From Oceanospirillum linum (GTDB taxonomy: Bacteria > Pseudomonadota > Gammaproteobacteria > Pseudomonadales > Halomonadaceae): a DNA stretch of 64,000 nt. Positions within the stretch are counted from its first letter, which is position 1; each line of letters begins with the position of its first letter. A program made the translations under genes and the position numbers. Where the stretch lies: the NCBI RefSeq assembly GCF_900182785.1, contig NZ_FXTS01000011.1:1-64000 (forward strand). The letters are read 5' to 3'. The notes beneath the pieces are model-generated. The model ran no database searches. It had not been told where the DNA came from and saw only the letters and a program-made list of their open reading frames with translations. Of this stretch, positions 52,642 to 62,124 are shown one piece after another.

Positions 52642-53583
52642 TCAGCGCAGAATGTTATAGAAAACACCGGACTGACGGTTATTTTTCGTTACCCGAACCA
52701 TGCTGCGATGCTTCATTAAGGTGTTCAGTTCACGCTTAAACCGGGATGCCGGTAATGAAGTGCCCGGCTTAAAGGCCTGATATGCCGCTAGCCCTTCTGC
52801 AGAACAGAGCCAATCAAAGTGATGTTTTACATAGCTGTTTTCATAATCTTTTGCACGGCTGGGTGATAACCACCTGAGCGGTTCCCAGGTACGGTCATGT
52901 AAGAGCCGAAGCCGATCCAAAGCCTGCCCCACAGTCACAGGAGCATTTTGCGCAATACCGGGTTTAAAGTTCTGACGAGGGCGGCGCTCTTCACGCAATG
53001 CGCCTTGCTTCCATACCGGTTCAAAATGGGCGATTCGGTTTCTGAGCCGATTCACCAAATCGATCCGCGCATAAAGAGCATCCTGATTTTTCTGCACTTT
53101 CCAGTGTGCCATCTGCTTATGCCGGTGCCCCGGTACAATTTTAGGTATCAGTTCCTGCCACGGAAGTTTTGCATCCAACAGGCTGGGCCAGAAGCCAAAA
53201 GTCATCCGGGAAACCACATCATTTGCAGACAGGGGTCGTTTCTTCGGCAGCCATTTCCCCTGCCGACGATCATGGGTTTCTTTAAAAATTTTATCTCTGG
53301 ATTTTCCGGACAGTGCAATATGGTTGTACCAATCATTAGACTCAGAATCTCCCGCTACAGAACATGCCTGATACGCATATGCACTTAAGGCATGATGAAA
53401 GCGGTTTCTCATTACAATCTCTGTTATCGATATCAAGCGGAATAGAGCACCTGACACGGCCTCATTCCAGCAGTAAATGCCGTAGATCTCATCAGGATCA
53501 ACAACTGCGAAGAAGCTCCGATAACTGGACAGGCGTGCCAGGGAAATGTCCTGATGTGTCTGCTGAATATTATGAGGTTGCAT
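52642..53583 (-). CDS. Abi-family HEPN protein
   Basis: 313 aa from ATG 53583 (upstream TTG extension rejected). Abi_2/AbiD-F-like pattern: LARLSSYRSFFAVVDPDEIY, YCWNEAVSGALFRLISITEI, RNRFHHAL and the HEPN RNase motif RNRIAHFEPVWKQGA (Rx4H). Members of this family give abortive infection against phage through RNA cleavage when phage triggers them. No restriction genes are adjacent. Lies between the cupin gene and tyrS. Confidence 0.8.
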   Translation of the reverse strand: MQPHNIQQTHQDISLARLSSYRSFFAVVDPDEIYGIYCWNEAVSGALFRLISITEIVMRNRFHHALSAYAYQACSVAGDSESNDWYNHIALSGKSRDKIFKETHDRRQGKWLPKKRPLSANDVVSRMTFGFWPSLLDAKLPWQELIPKIVPGHRHKQMAHWKVQKNQDALYARIDLVNRLRNRIAHFEPVWKQGALREERRPRQNFKPGIAQNAPVTVGQALDRLRLLHDRTWEPLRWLSPSRAKDYENSYVKHHFDWLCSAEGLAAYQAFKPGTSLPASRFKRELNTLMKHRSMVRVTKNNRQSGVFYNILR

Positions 53584-53688
53584 GATGGTAAAGGCGTCCT
53601 TATAATCCGAGGCGTAAGCACTTGGACTGATATCTTTTTTGCTTTCGCTTCGGCCAAACCTGAAAGATCCAAGCTGCAACGATTTTAA

Positions 53689-53725
53689 CAAAAGGGCTTC
53701 TCATAAGAGAGGCCCTTTTGTTTTT
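53689..53725. terminator. Terminator between abi gene and tyrS
   Basis: AAAAGGGC and GCCCTTTT arms with a CTCTC/GAGAG inner pair and T-rich flanks both ways, 55 bases past the tyrS stop on the minus strand. Confidence 0.75.
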
Positions 53726-53780
53726 CTGCCTGTAAAACGCCTCGGGTGTTACCCTCCCTCCGCTTTAAGCGGGTTAAACG

Positions 53781-55067
53781 TCACACCTTTTTCAGCAGCG
53801 CAAAGTGTTTCTTACCGCGCTGGAGCAACCAGTAACGGTCATACAGGGCAAATTGCTGACCGATGGTTTCATCCTGAGCCATCTGCTCGCCATTCAGACG
53901 AATGGCACCCGCTTGTATCTGTTCACGGGCTTTACCTTTCGATGGTGCAAGCTCAGCATCCACCAACACCTGCGCCAGCTCTGCGGTTGGGTGAACGGTA
54001 TAGCACGGCAGACCATCCAGCTCTAACTGTTGCAGCTCCCCTTCGCTAAGCTGCGCAATCCCGGCCTGTGCCTGATCTTTTTTGGCATGACCCGCAAAAA
54101 GGGCTTCTGTAATACGCTTCGCACTGTTCAACCCTGCTTCGCCATGCACAAAAGCAGTAATCGCCTCCGCCAGAATCTGCTGTGCCTGTGGCTTATGACC
54201 GGAGGCCTCATCCTGTTGACGGATCGCTGCGATCTTATCCATGGATAAAAAGGTGTAGTAACCCAGCATCCGGTAAACATCTGCATCAGCGGTATTCAGC
54301 CAGAACTGGTAGAAGCTGTAGGGCGAGGTTTTATCGCTATCCAGCCAGATAGTACCGGTCTCGGTTTTACCAAATTTAGTGCCGTCGCTTTTGGTGATCA
54401 GTGGCAGGGTCAGACCATCCACTTTTGTCTGGTTCAGACGGCGGGTCAGGTCGATACCACTGACAATATTGCCCCATTGATCGTTACCACCGATCTGCAG
54501 CGTTACACCATGATGCTGATTCAGCTGCACAAAATCATAGGACTGCAGCAGGGTGTAACTAAACTCAGTAAACGAAATTCCCACATCCGGCCTATCCAGG
54601 CGCTGTTTGACCGACTCACGGCGCATCATCTCATTGACCGAGAAGTGTTTGCCCACATCGCGGAAAAACGCCACGATATTCATGCTCCAAAACCAGTCCT
54701 TGTTGTTGATCAGTTTCAGATCAAGGCCGAGGTGAGGCTGCATCAGTGTGGTGATCTGCTCGCTCAGCTGCGCGGCAAACTCATCCACGGTTGTCATGCT
54801 GTTCAGGCTGCGCTCAGCGGCTTTAAAACTGGGATCACCGATGGCACCTGTGGCACCACCCACCAGGGCGATCACCTGATGCCCCGCATCGTAAAAGCGC
54901 TTCAGCATCAACAGAGGCACCAGGTGCCCGATATGCAGGCTGCCCGCGGTGGGGTCAAAACCGCAGTAAACGGTTTGCGGTTGTTGCAGAAAGGTCTTCA
55001 GTTCATCTGCATTTGTGGTCTGAGCGATCAGGCCACGACGATTCAGGTCATCAAAAAGAGAGGTCAT
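53781..55067 (-). CDS. tyrS: Tyrosyl-tRNA synthetase
   Basis: 428 aa class-I synthetase. YCGFDPTAGSLHIGHLVPLL contains the HIGH motif; KFGKTE replaces KMSKS as usual in TyrRS; C-terminal S4-like RNA-binding domain LAPSKGKAREQIQAGAIRLN. Charges tRNA-Tyr. Essential housekeeping gene. Confidence 0.95.
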   Translation of the reverse strand: MTSLFDDLNRRGLIAQTTNADELKTFLQQPQTVYCGFDPTAGSLHIGHLVPLLMLKRFYDAGHQVIALVGGATGAIGDPSFKAAERSLNSMTTVDEFAAQLSEQITTLMQPHLGLDLKLINNKDWFWSMNIVAFFRDVGKHFSVNEMMRRESVKQRLDRPDVGISFTEFSYTLLQSYDFVQLNQHHGVTLQIGGNDQWGNIVSGIDLTRRLNQTKVDGLTLPLITKSDGTKFGKTETGTIWLDSDKTSPYSFYQFWLNTADADVYRMLGYYTFLSMDKIAAIRQQDEASGHKPQAQQILAEAITAFVHGEAGLNSAKRITEALFAGHAKKDQAQAGIAQLSEGELQQLELDGLPCYTVHPTAELAQVLVDAELAPSKGKAREQIQAGAIRLNGEQMAQDETIGQQFALYDRYWLLQRGKKHFALLKKV

Positions 55068-55415
55068 GCTGTGCCTTACTTCATTGTGTTTAGAATAAAT
55101 TAACTGTGTTAAGAGTAGATTAATTGTTTTAGAACAGATTATTGGGGTTCAAAACGGGTTAATCAGAGGTTGCTCTGAAGATGGCAACAGCTTAGAGGAA
55201 GACGCCGCAAAGGCGCATATCCCTATAGGGACAGATGGGAGGATGAGAGGTTGTGTTACCTCTGACATCAACCGCTCCGACAAAAAGAGAAAACAAATCT
55301 CTCTTGAGCCAGACAGGCAACAGAAAACCTGGACATCGGCTGGACAGGTCACTTTGCCGAGCGCCTTTACTCCGTCGCATTATTCATCAATGTCTGGCCA
55401 AATAATGATGACGTA
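55068..55415. other. Gene-free stretch upstream of tyrS
   Basis: Contains three imperfect copies of a TTAGA-N4-GATTA-like 18-20-bp unit at 55088-55144 in the leader region of tyrS (may include its promoter). The rest holds a hairpin-rich segment with short frames that I do not accept as genes. Confidence 0.4.
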
Positions 55416-56342
55416 TCACTGATTCATTCGGGTATTCTGCCGTCTTATGATGTTTAGTCCTGCCGTGATGATAATAGACACACCAAGCAGTGAAAGAAGG
55501 CCTGGCACATCGCCAAAAAAGATAAAATCCAGGCTCAAGGCCCAAAAAATAGCGGAGTATTCGAATACTGCCAGCGTTGAAACAGAAGCCCGGGCAACCG
55601 CCTCAGTCATGATGACATGGGCCAGGCCACCCAAAAAACCGGCCCCCAGCAGCCAGACTACAGACTGGGTGGTCAGCTCTGCCCACTGCCATGATGTCGT
55701 AACATCACCGGCCAGAACGGTTGCCCCCCCAACACCACTGCAAGTCAGCGCAAAATAAAAGGCGATGCTGCCGGGGTGCTCTGTCTGCGTCAGCTGCTTA
55801 ATTTTCACCTTGGCTAGAGCGGTTACAATCGCCATGATCAGTCCGGCGGCACTCCCCAGAAGGGTCGCCTGGCTCATCTCCGGGGACTCCAACATCGGAT
55901 AAAGTGTTATCAAAACCCCAAAAAAGCCCATCAGAACCATAGCAATCAGGTGCCCTCCCGGGTGCTCGCCCAGATATAAAGCTGCCATGGGAATCGCCAG
56001 CATAGGCGCCAAAAAGCCAAAGATACTGGCCAGTGTCAAAGGTAAATAGGCCAGAGAAATAAAAGAAAAGAACATCGCTAAACAACCATAGGCGCTTCGC
56101 TCCAAATGCCCTCTCCAGTTCTTGGTTTTAAGCGCTAATGGAAACACTCTCAGATAAACTAAATAAAAAACAATCGGGATCAGAGCCACGCTGCTACGCC
56201 AGAAAACGATCTGACCCACAGGAGCCTCGGTGGCGGCTTTTTTAACGCAAAGGGCCATACCCGCAAATAAAGCACTGGCCAGTAGCCGGAGCCAAATACC
56301 TTTCCAGGACACCCTCATCATATGGTCTCGCATCGTGCTCAA
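55416..56342 (-). CDS. EamA/DMT-family exporter
   Basis: 308 aa with ten membrane segments in two EamA repeats (GMALCVKKAATEAPVGQIVFWR, LAMFFSFISLAYLPLTLASI and second half VARASVSTLAVFEYSAIFWA). ATG 56342 overlaps the ATPase stop (ATGA), making it the last gene of the iron-uptake operon. Some siderophore or metallophore loci carry an EamA exporter (CntI), so export of a ligand or metabolite is an inference. Confidence 0.83.
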   Translation of the reverse strand: MSTMRDHMMRVSWKGIWLRLLASALFAGMALCVKKAATEAPVGQIVFWRSSVALIPIVFYLVYLRVFPLALKTKNWRGHLERSAYGCLAMFFSFISLAYLPLTLASIFGFLAPMLAIPMAALYLGEHPGGHLIAMVLMGFFGVLITLYPMLESPEMSQATLLGSAAGLIMAIVTALAKVKIKQLTQTEHPGSIAFYFALTCSGVGGATVLAGDVTTSWQWAELTTQSVVWLLGAGFLGGLAHVIMTEAVARASVSTLAVFEYSAIFWALSLDFIFFGDVPGLLSLLGVSIIITAGLNIIRRQNTRMNQ

Positions 56343-57091
56343 AAGAAATGTAGAACGGGCCGAGGCAGGGCTGCATCATCAATTCGATACATGTTAACCC
56401 CGAACACCGTACGAATATTTTCCGGACTCAGAACATGTTCCGGTGCCCCAATATCCACCAATCTGCCGGACTGCATCATCAGTAAACGATCACACTGAGC
56501 CGCCTGATTCAAATCATGCAGGGCCACAATAACGGTTGTATTCAGATTCGTTATCAACTGCAGGATGGCAAGTTGGCTCTGAATATCCAGATGATTGGTG
56601 GGCTCATCCAGAATCAGTATCTGGGGTTGCTGGGCCAACACCCGTGCGATATGGACACGCTGACGCTCCCCCCCGGACAGCGTTTGCCAAGTCCGATCCG
56701 AAAGATGCTCAATATTCAATTGCTGCATCGCCTGCTCCACAATACGGTCATCCTTATCCGTCCAGGGGTTACTCATCGATAACCAGGGCGTCCGCCCAAG
56801 CTCCACCGCATCCCTAACGTAAATTCTGTCGTGAGTGTCAACTTGCTGGGCTACAAAGGCGATCTGACGTGCAACCGCCTCTCGGGACATAGCCTTAACA
56901 GGCTCACCAGCCAGCAACACCTCACCCTGATCTGGTGTCGCAATGCCAGCCATCAATCTCAGCAGTGTCGACTTTCCAGAACCGTTTGGCCCGATCAGTC
57001 CCAATACCTCCCCTTGACGCACACTAAAAGAAAGTGGGTGAATCAGCGTTTTCCCCCGTAGTGTAAAACGGAGATCACGGATAGAAATCAT
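56339..57091 (-). CDS. ABC transporter ATPase (FecE/FhuC-like)
   Basis: 250 aa: Walker A LIGPNGSGKSTLLRLMAG, signature TLSGGERQRVHIARVLAQQP, Walker B ILILDEPTNHLD, typical of siderophore/haem/B12 import ATPases. Start overlaps the permease stop (ATGA) and stop overlaps the DMT start. Energises the FecCD-like permease. Confidence 0.9.
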   Translation of the reverse strand: MISIRDLRFTLRGKTLIHPLSFSVRQGEVLGLIGPNGSGKSTLLRLMAGIATPDQGEVLLAGEPVKAMSREAVARQIAFVAQQVDTHDRIYVRDAVELGRTPWLSMSNPWTDKDDRIVEQAMQQLNIEHLSDRTWQTLSGGERQRVHIARVLAQQPQILILDEPTNHLDIQSQLAILQLITNLNTTVIVALHDLNQAAQCDRLLMMQSGRLVDIGAPEHVLSPENIRTVFGVNMYRIDDAALPRPVLHFF

Positions 57092-58122
57092 CGGTTTTTT
57101 GCTCCTTGAATCAGAATAAGGGCAAAAGCGGGAGCCCCAATAAGTGCGGTCACAACGCCGATAGGCAACACTTGCCCACTGATAACAATTCGGGATATCA
57201 GATCAGCAATAACCAGAAAAACAGCCCCCAAAAGCGCTGCAGCGGGAATTAGTCTGCGGTGACGGATACCGACCAAATAACGGGCAGCATGGGGTATAAC
57301 CAGCCCGACAAAACCGATAGAGCCCACCATAGAGACCATCACTGCGGTCAACATTGCAGTGACAAAAATGAGTATCAGCCGCACCCTGACAACAGAAATC
57401 CCCAGGGATTGAGCAGACTCCTCACCAAATGTGAACGCATCCAATGCACGGGCATAGTAAAGGGCCACCAATAGACCCACCAAAGTAGCCGGAGCTGCCA
57501 GCCAGGCATTTTCCCAGCGAACACCGCTGAGATTGCCCAGTAGCCAGAACATGATCCCCCGGGCGGCCTCCGCATCGGCAGATTTCGCAATCATCAGGGC
57601 AGACAGGGCATGAAAAAGCTGGGCCCCAGCAATACCTGCCAGGATAACCTGCCCAGTCATCCGCGATAGCAACATAACCAGAGCAAAAGCCAGTAAAGCC
57701 CCTGCAAAAGCTCCCGCTGACATTGAGAGAGCACCTGCCCCAACCCCAACAATAGCCACCGCTACAGCCCCCGCCGATGCACCGGCAGAAATTCCAAGAA
57801 TATAGGGGTCCACCAGCACATTCCGCAGTAGTGATTGCAACACAACCCCACTGACGGCCAGAGCCGCACCACAACAGAGCGCAATAACGGCCCGACTCAG
57901 GCGGTATTCCCACAAAATCCCGGCATCAATCGTATCCACAAGATAATTCGCACCCAATAGCTTATTGGCCAGGGTCTTGTAGACTGTTGAAAGAGGGATA
58001 GGGCTTTCACCAATACTCAGTGCTAACGAGACGGCGGCCAATAGGATCACCAGCGCCGAAAATATAACCGGATAGAGGCCGGGTAACATGGTGTTTACCC
58101 GGCTTAAAAGCAGCTGAATCAT
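57088..58122 (-). CDS. FecCD-family iron-siderophore permease
   Basis: 344 aa with about ten membrane segments; conserved GAALAVSGVVLQSLLRNVLV, DPYILGISAGASAGAVAVAI and the ATPase contact FVGLVIPHAARYLVGIRHRR. One gene appears to form both permease subunits as a dimer. Starts three bases after the binding protein stop. Confidence 0.9.
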   Translation of the reverse strand: MIQLLLSRVNTMLPGLYPVIFSALVILLAAVSLALSIGESPIPLSTVYKTLANKLLGANYLVDTIDAGILWEYRLSRAVIALCCGAALAVSGVVLQSLLRNVLVDPYILGISAGASAGAVAVAIVGVGAGALSMSAGAFAGALLAFALVMLLSRMTGQVILAGIAGAQLFHALSALMIAKSADAEAARGIMFWLLGNLSGVRWENAWLAAPATLVGLLVALYYARALDAFTFGEESAQSLGISVVRVRLILIFVTAMLTAVMVSMVGSIGFVGLVIPHAARYLVGIRHRRLIPAAALLGAVFLVIADLISRIVISGQVLPIGVVTALIGAPAFALILIQGAKNR

Positions 58123-58125
58123 GTT

Positions 58126-59163
58126 TTATCTCTCAGCAGAATTCAGCTCAACGATGGCTTTGCTTAACACCTCTAGCCCTGCGACTGATCGCAGTGTCAC
58201 CTCCATGGCATGGGCATCCATAACGATAATATGATCATTTTTTACCGCATCCATTTCCCTGGTAACTGGGTCGGTACGCAGAAACTTCAGTTTCTTTTTA
58301 TAGTCATCCGCCTCAAAGCGACGGCGATCCATCTTAGCAATCACGATAAAATCCGGATTCGCTTTGGCGATCGACTCCCAGCCCACCATGGGCCAAACTT
58401 CATCGGAATCAATCACATTTTCAACCCCCAAAGAGGCCATCATCCAGGCGGGCACGCCTTTACTCCCACCCACCCAGGGGTCAACGCCTAAAGCAGCACT
58501 GGAGTACCAAACGACACCGGAAAGCCCCTGTTGCCGGTAGGGCTCGGCGCTAGCGATAGCCATGGCTTCCCGCTGACGGATGGATTCAATCAATGCCTCT
58601 CCACGAGGTTCAACGCGAAACAGGGAGGCGATATCACGGATACTGCGATACAGACTATCCAGAGAGAAGAGCGCCGTTCGCACCCCATCGATGCCTTTAC
58701 TGGTATCCTGGTCGATGCACTGAGAGGCCAGCACATAGGTGTTAACACCTAGCTTATGAAACTGTTCGCGTTTGCCCACAACCCCATTTGGGCCAACTGT
58801 GAACAGAAAGTCTGCGGTCACCAGATCCGGTTTTCTTGCCATCACGCCTTCAAAGCTCGGAAAGTTCTCCGCAATTCGCTCGATACCGGAATCGATCTTT
58901 TCAAACTCAGGGGCAACATCAGTGAACCAATTAGATGTACCGACAACTCTGTCCCCCAACCCAAGGCTATACAACATCTCGGTTGTTGCCTGACCAACGG
59001 TCACAACACGCTGTGGCGGTTCGCTCAAAGCCAGCTGTTGTCCGCAATTTTCCAGAAGAATCGTTTTGGCAGTACTTTCAGCCTGAACCCAGGTGGGAAT
59101 AGAAAGAAGTCCAGCGAACAGAGTAGCCCGACCAACAGATCGCAATGTAGAAAAAGAGGTCAT
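58126..59163 (-). CDS. Periplasmic iron-siderophore binding protein (FepB/FecB-like)
   Basis: 345 aa from ATG 59163, preceded by AAGGAT, with a signal peptide (ATLFAGLLSIPTWVQAES). Class III binding fold: PPQRVVTVGQATTEMLYSLG, IVSTxNWF-like VGTSNWFTDV, EGVMARKPDLVTADFLFTVG. Delivers ferric siderophore (or haem) to the adjacent permease. An upstream 7-1-7 Fur-type palindrome at 59231-59245 and a divergent LysR gene frame its promoter. Confidence 0.88.
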   Translation of the reverse strand: MTSFSTLRSVGRATLFAGLLSIPTWVQAESTAKTILLENCGQQLALSEPPQRVVTVGQATTEMLYSLGLGDRVVGTSNWFTDVAPEFEKIDSGIERIAENFPSFEGVMARKPDLVTADFLFTVGPNGVVGKREQFHKLGVNTYVLASQCIDQDTSKGIDGVRTALFSLDSLYRSIRDIASLFRVEPRGEALIESIRQREAMAIASAEPYRQQGLSGVVWYSSAALGVDPWVGGSKGVPAWMMASLGVENVIDSDEVWPMVGWESIAKANPDFIVIAKMDRRRFEADDYKKKLKFLRTDPVTREMDAVKNDHIIVMDAHAMEVTLRSVAGLEVLSKAIVELNSAER

Positions 59164-59230
59164 AGATAAATCCTTGATACAGATGTTAAAAGGTCCGTCA
59201 TTACATGTGCAGCAGGATTTTGCCTGTAAT

Positions 59231-59245
59231 TGATAACAATTATCA
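59231..59245. promoter_or_regulatory. Fur-type 7-1-7 palindrome
   Basis: TGATAACAATTATCA matches TGATAATNATTATCA at 14 of 15 positions (the central N counts as a match) and extends to a perfect TTGATAA/TTATCAA. It sits 68 bases upstream of the binding protein start and 86 bases before the LysR start, so iron control is strongly suggested. Confidence 0.75.
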
Positions 59246-59330
59246 ATTGAATTAATATTAAGGGGGTATGACATAATGGAATACCCTGCTGAAGAGCGAA
59301 CCGGTATCCTTAAATCGAATTGAGGGCATC

Positions 59331-60257
59331 ATGCGCAGTACATTTAATCTCCGGCAACTGGAAGCGTTCCGGGCCGTGATCAAACATGGCTCCGCACTAC
59401 GGGCCGCTGATAGTCTTTTTCTAACGCAATCAGCGGTCAGTAAACTGATCTCATCATTTGAGGAAGCCACAGGACTGGAGCTCTTCACCCGACAGTCCGG
59501 TCGACTTAAACCGACGTCAGATGCATTAAAGCTTTTTGAGCAAAGTGATCACTTGTTTGCAGAGCTTTCAGGATTAAACCGTAAAATTGGTGAGCTGAAG
59601 AACAAAGAAAGAAGAGGCCTGACGATCGGTTTTCTGCCTGCGCTGGCCAGCCAGTATTCCGCTGAAGTTTGCAGGCTGTTTCGTCAGGAAAACCCTGGCA
59701 TTGAGCTCTCCCTGGTTACCAGCAACAGCCCAGCCATTAAAGAGCTACTCATCAGCCACAAGCTGGATATAGGGGTTGTCGCTACGCCGATCGATCACCC
59801 AACCATCAGCTCTACACCTATACTGAGCTCCTCATTAATGGCGGTGCTACCCAGGGATCACCCTTTAGCCCGTCAGAAGGTTCTGCACGCCAGAGACTTA
59901 GATGGCTTTGATTTTGTTGATTACAACCCGGATGATCATTGCAGTGCACTGCAGACAAAACTATTTGATCAGTTTAACTGCCGCCCCAACTTCCTGATAA
60001 ACGGTACCACCGCATCCATGGTGATCAACCTGGTTACCGCGGGGTTTGGTGTCGGCCTGGTTCACCCCGCATCAGCCCACTGGCGACACCAGCAACTGGC
60101 CATTATTCCCTTTATGCCCAAAACTCCGATCTCATACTATTTTTGTCACAACGAACAGAATCACAATGCCGATTTAATACAAGTTTTTGCCCAGTGTATG
60201 GATAAAATCTACTACGATGTCTTTCGTCAGGACACACTAAAAGATACCCACCTTTAA
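59331..60257 (+). CDS. LysR-family regulator, divergent from iron-uptake operon
   Basis: 308 aa. HTH: FNLRQLEAFRAVIKHGSALR, AADSLFLTQSAVSKLISSFE; effector domain after that. Divergent from the binding-protein operon over 167 bases that include the Fur-type site. Its stop TAA shares bases with the stop of the convergent LuxR gene. A LysR regulator for a siderophore/metal uptake system is plausible. Confidence 0.87.
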   Translation: MRSTFNLRQLEAFRAVIKHGSALRAADSLFLTQSAVSKLISSFEEATGLELFTRQSGRLKPTSDALKLFEQSDHLFAELSGLNRKIGELKNKERRGLTIGFLPALASQYSAEVCRLFRQENPGIELSLVTSNSPAIKELLISHKLDIGVVATPIDHPTISSTPILSSSLMAVLPRDHPLARQKVLHARDLDGFDFVDYNPDDHCSALQTKLFDQFNCRPNFLINGTTASMVINLVTAGFGVGLVHPASAHWRHQQLAIIPFMPKTPISYYFCHNEQNHNADLIQVFAQCMDKIYYDVFRQDTLKDTHL

Positions 60258-61060
60258 CTCACCAGCAAGTGCGTCATAAACAACTGATACAGTTCGCTCA
60301 GGGAACTGACATTCAGTTTGCGGTAGATGCTCTTGCGGTGGTTCTTCACTGTGCCCAGGGCGATACTTTCCAACTGGGCGATATCTGCGGAGTCATACCC
60401 CTGCACGATTAACAAAGTAATCCCCTGCTCTTTCGGGGTCGGCAGGCCCTCACCAAAGGAGTGCATCGCCTGTTGCAGCGCAAGCCGGAACTCACTCTTA
60501 TCCGCCATGGCAGACGATTGCAGCATAGAGGTCTCGGGTTTGCGCTCAGCCCCCGCCCACTGCTGACGGATCAGGGCATGCAGTACCGCAGAATCAGCGC
60601 TGAGTTCATGGTACTGCCGCATATGCCGGGTCGGGTCTTCATCGGTTTGTCCGGTAAACAGTAAAATCCAGCGCTCTTCATCCAACCATGTACAGAGGCA
60701 CAGCTCATCAAAAACACCGGTCTGAGGACAAAATTGCTGTTGATACCGGTTGATCAGATAGCGCTGCTGAGAACTGGCATCCTGAACCAGACCGGAGAGT
60801 ATCAGCGCTTTGTCACCATGATTCTCCAGGCAAAACTGATAAAAAGGATCACTCAGATAAGCATCGGTCAGATAGCGCTGAAACAGGTATTCCCGGTTAT
60901 GAGGAATAGCATCATAGAGATAAATAGGGTGTTTATTACGGCGGCAGCCAAGAATAATCAGATGGCTGCAGGGCAGTAGCGTACGCAGATAATCTGCCAG
61001 TGCAGAGCTGAACCCCGGTGTGCCGGTGGCTTCAATAATCGCAGCCAGTTTAGCTTTCAT
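60254..61060 (-). CDS. LuxR-family regulator
   Basis: 268 aa. C-terminal LuxR HTH: LPTPKEQGITLLIVQGYDSA, DIAQLESIALGTVKNHRKSI, YRKLNVSSLSELYQLFMTHL. The N-terminal 180 residues lack receiver-domain Asp or an obvious autoinducer-binding motif (no WxxYDPxW), so the signal is unknown. Codirectional with the LysR gene at 61088 (upstream); a 28-base gap allows cotranscription. Confidence 0.8.
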   Translation of the reverse strand: MKAKLAAIIEATGTPGFSSALADYLRTLLPCSHLIILGCRRNKHPIYLYDAIPHNREYLFQRYLTDAYLSDPFYQFCLENHGDKALILSGLVQDASSQQRYLINRYQQQFCPQTGVFDELCLCTWLDEERWILLFTGQTDEDPTRHMRQYHELSADSAVLHALIRQQWAGAERKPETSMLQSSAMADKSEFRLALQQAMHSFGEGLPTPKEQGITLLIVQGYDSADIAQLESIALGTVKNHRKSIYRKLNVSSLSELYQLFMTHLLVS

Positions 61061-61087
61061 GGTACGGCCTCCTTTTATGGCTACACG

Positions 61088-61993
61088 CTACCGGGGCACG
61101 TTAAGGGCAGACGCTGATAATATCTGTCTGATCTCAGTCGCGACGGTTTGTACCCGCTTTGGCAGAGGGCTCTGGCGGTGCTCAATCTGATACAGTGTCT
61201 CACTCACAGGCTGATTTAACGCAAAGGTGGCAATTTTATCCTGCTCGCTAAACGCTTCTACGGCATAGCTTGGCAGTACCGTAAACCCTAAGCCAAGACT
61301 CACCGGCTGTAAAATCAAGCTAATCTGGTTAGAAAACCCCCGTCGGATAAACTGTTCAACATGCTCAAACGATGAGTAGTTAGCCTGCAGCAGTAAACCC
61401 GCATGATGCTCTGCATCAGGATGCCCGATAAAACCAAGATCGCACAAGGTCTGCCACTGGGGAACTGCAGCATAGTCTGCCTGTTTAGGTATCACCAACA
61501 GCAGAGGCTCCTCTGCAACCGGCTGGCTTTTAACGTCCTCATGATGTGGCGGCTGACTGGTGAATCCCAAGTCGATGCGTCGCTGGGCTATAGCCTGTTC
61601 AATCTCACGATTGGGGGCAAAGCGATAATCAATACTCAGGCCGGGGTGCTGGCTCTGCTGTATCAGTAGCTGCGGATACAGTTTAAGCCCAACACTTCCT
61701 GGTGACATCACACGTACTTCACCTTGGTATTCGGGGTCATCGATGACACTGGCGGCAAGGTGTTCCATATCAGCCAGCAATGATTTTCCCTGCCGATAAA
61801 GTCGCTGTCCCGCATCCGTCAATATGAATTGCCGGGCATCCCGGATCAGTAAACGGGTCTGCAGCTGATCTTCCAGCTTCCGAATATGCTGACTGACCCC
61901 GGATTGGGTCATAAACAGCTGTTCAGCGGTGCGGGTAAAGTGACCAATATCCACCAGGCTGCAGAAGGTTTTCAGTAGGCGCGGATCTATCAT
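61088..61993 (-). CDS. LysR-family regulator, divergent from VOC gene
   Basis: 301 aa: MIDPRLLKTFCSLVDIGHFT, RTAEQLFMTQSGVSQHIRKL and an effector domain. Divergent from the glyoxalase-like gene (about 130-base gap) and upstream of the LuxR gene. It likely activates or represses the VOC gene. Confidence 0.86.
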   Translation of the reverse strand: MIDPRLLKTFCSLVDIGHFTRTAEQLFMTQSGVSQHIRKLEDQLQTRLLIRDARQFILTDAGQRLYRQGKSLLADMEHLAASVIDDPEYQGEVRVMSPGSVGLKLYPQLLIQQSQHPGLSIDYRFAPNREIEQAIAQRRIDLGFTSQPPHHEDVKSQPVAEEPLLLVIPKQADYAAVPQWQTLCDLGFIGHPDAEHHAGLLLQANYSSFEHVEQFIRRGFSNQISLILQPVSLGLGFTVLPSYAVEAFSEQDKIATFALNQPVSETLYQIEHRQSPLPKRVQTVATEIRQILSASALNVPR

Positions 61994-62124
61994 TACAAAA
62001 TATTCTCAAATCAATCAATATTGATAATTTTATATTATCAAAGACCCTTTGTATGCTGCCCGTTATCGAAGCAGAGCTAAGCTCTGAAACAGCAACCCGA
62101 ACAAGATAACCTGAGAGGTCAGTC

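Noticed and set aside
55149..55380. Short minus-strand frames upstream of tyrS
   Set aside because: Cys/Ser-rich, no ribosome site, no recognisable family, two frames overlap each other.
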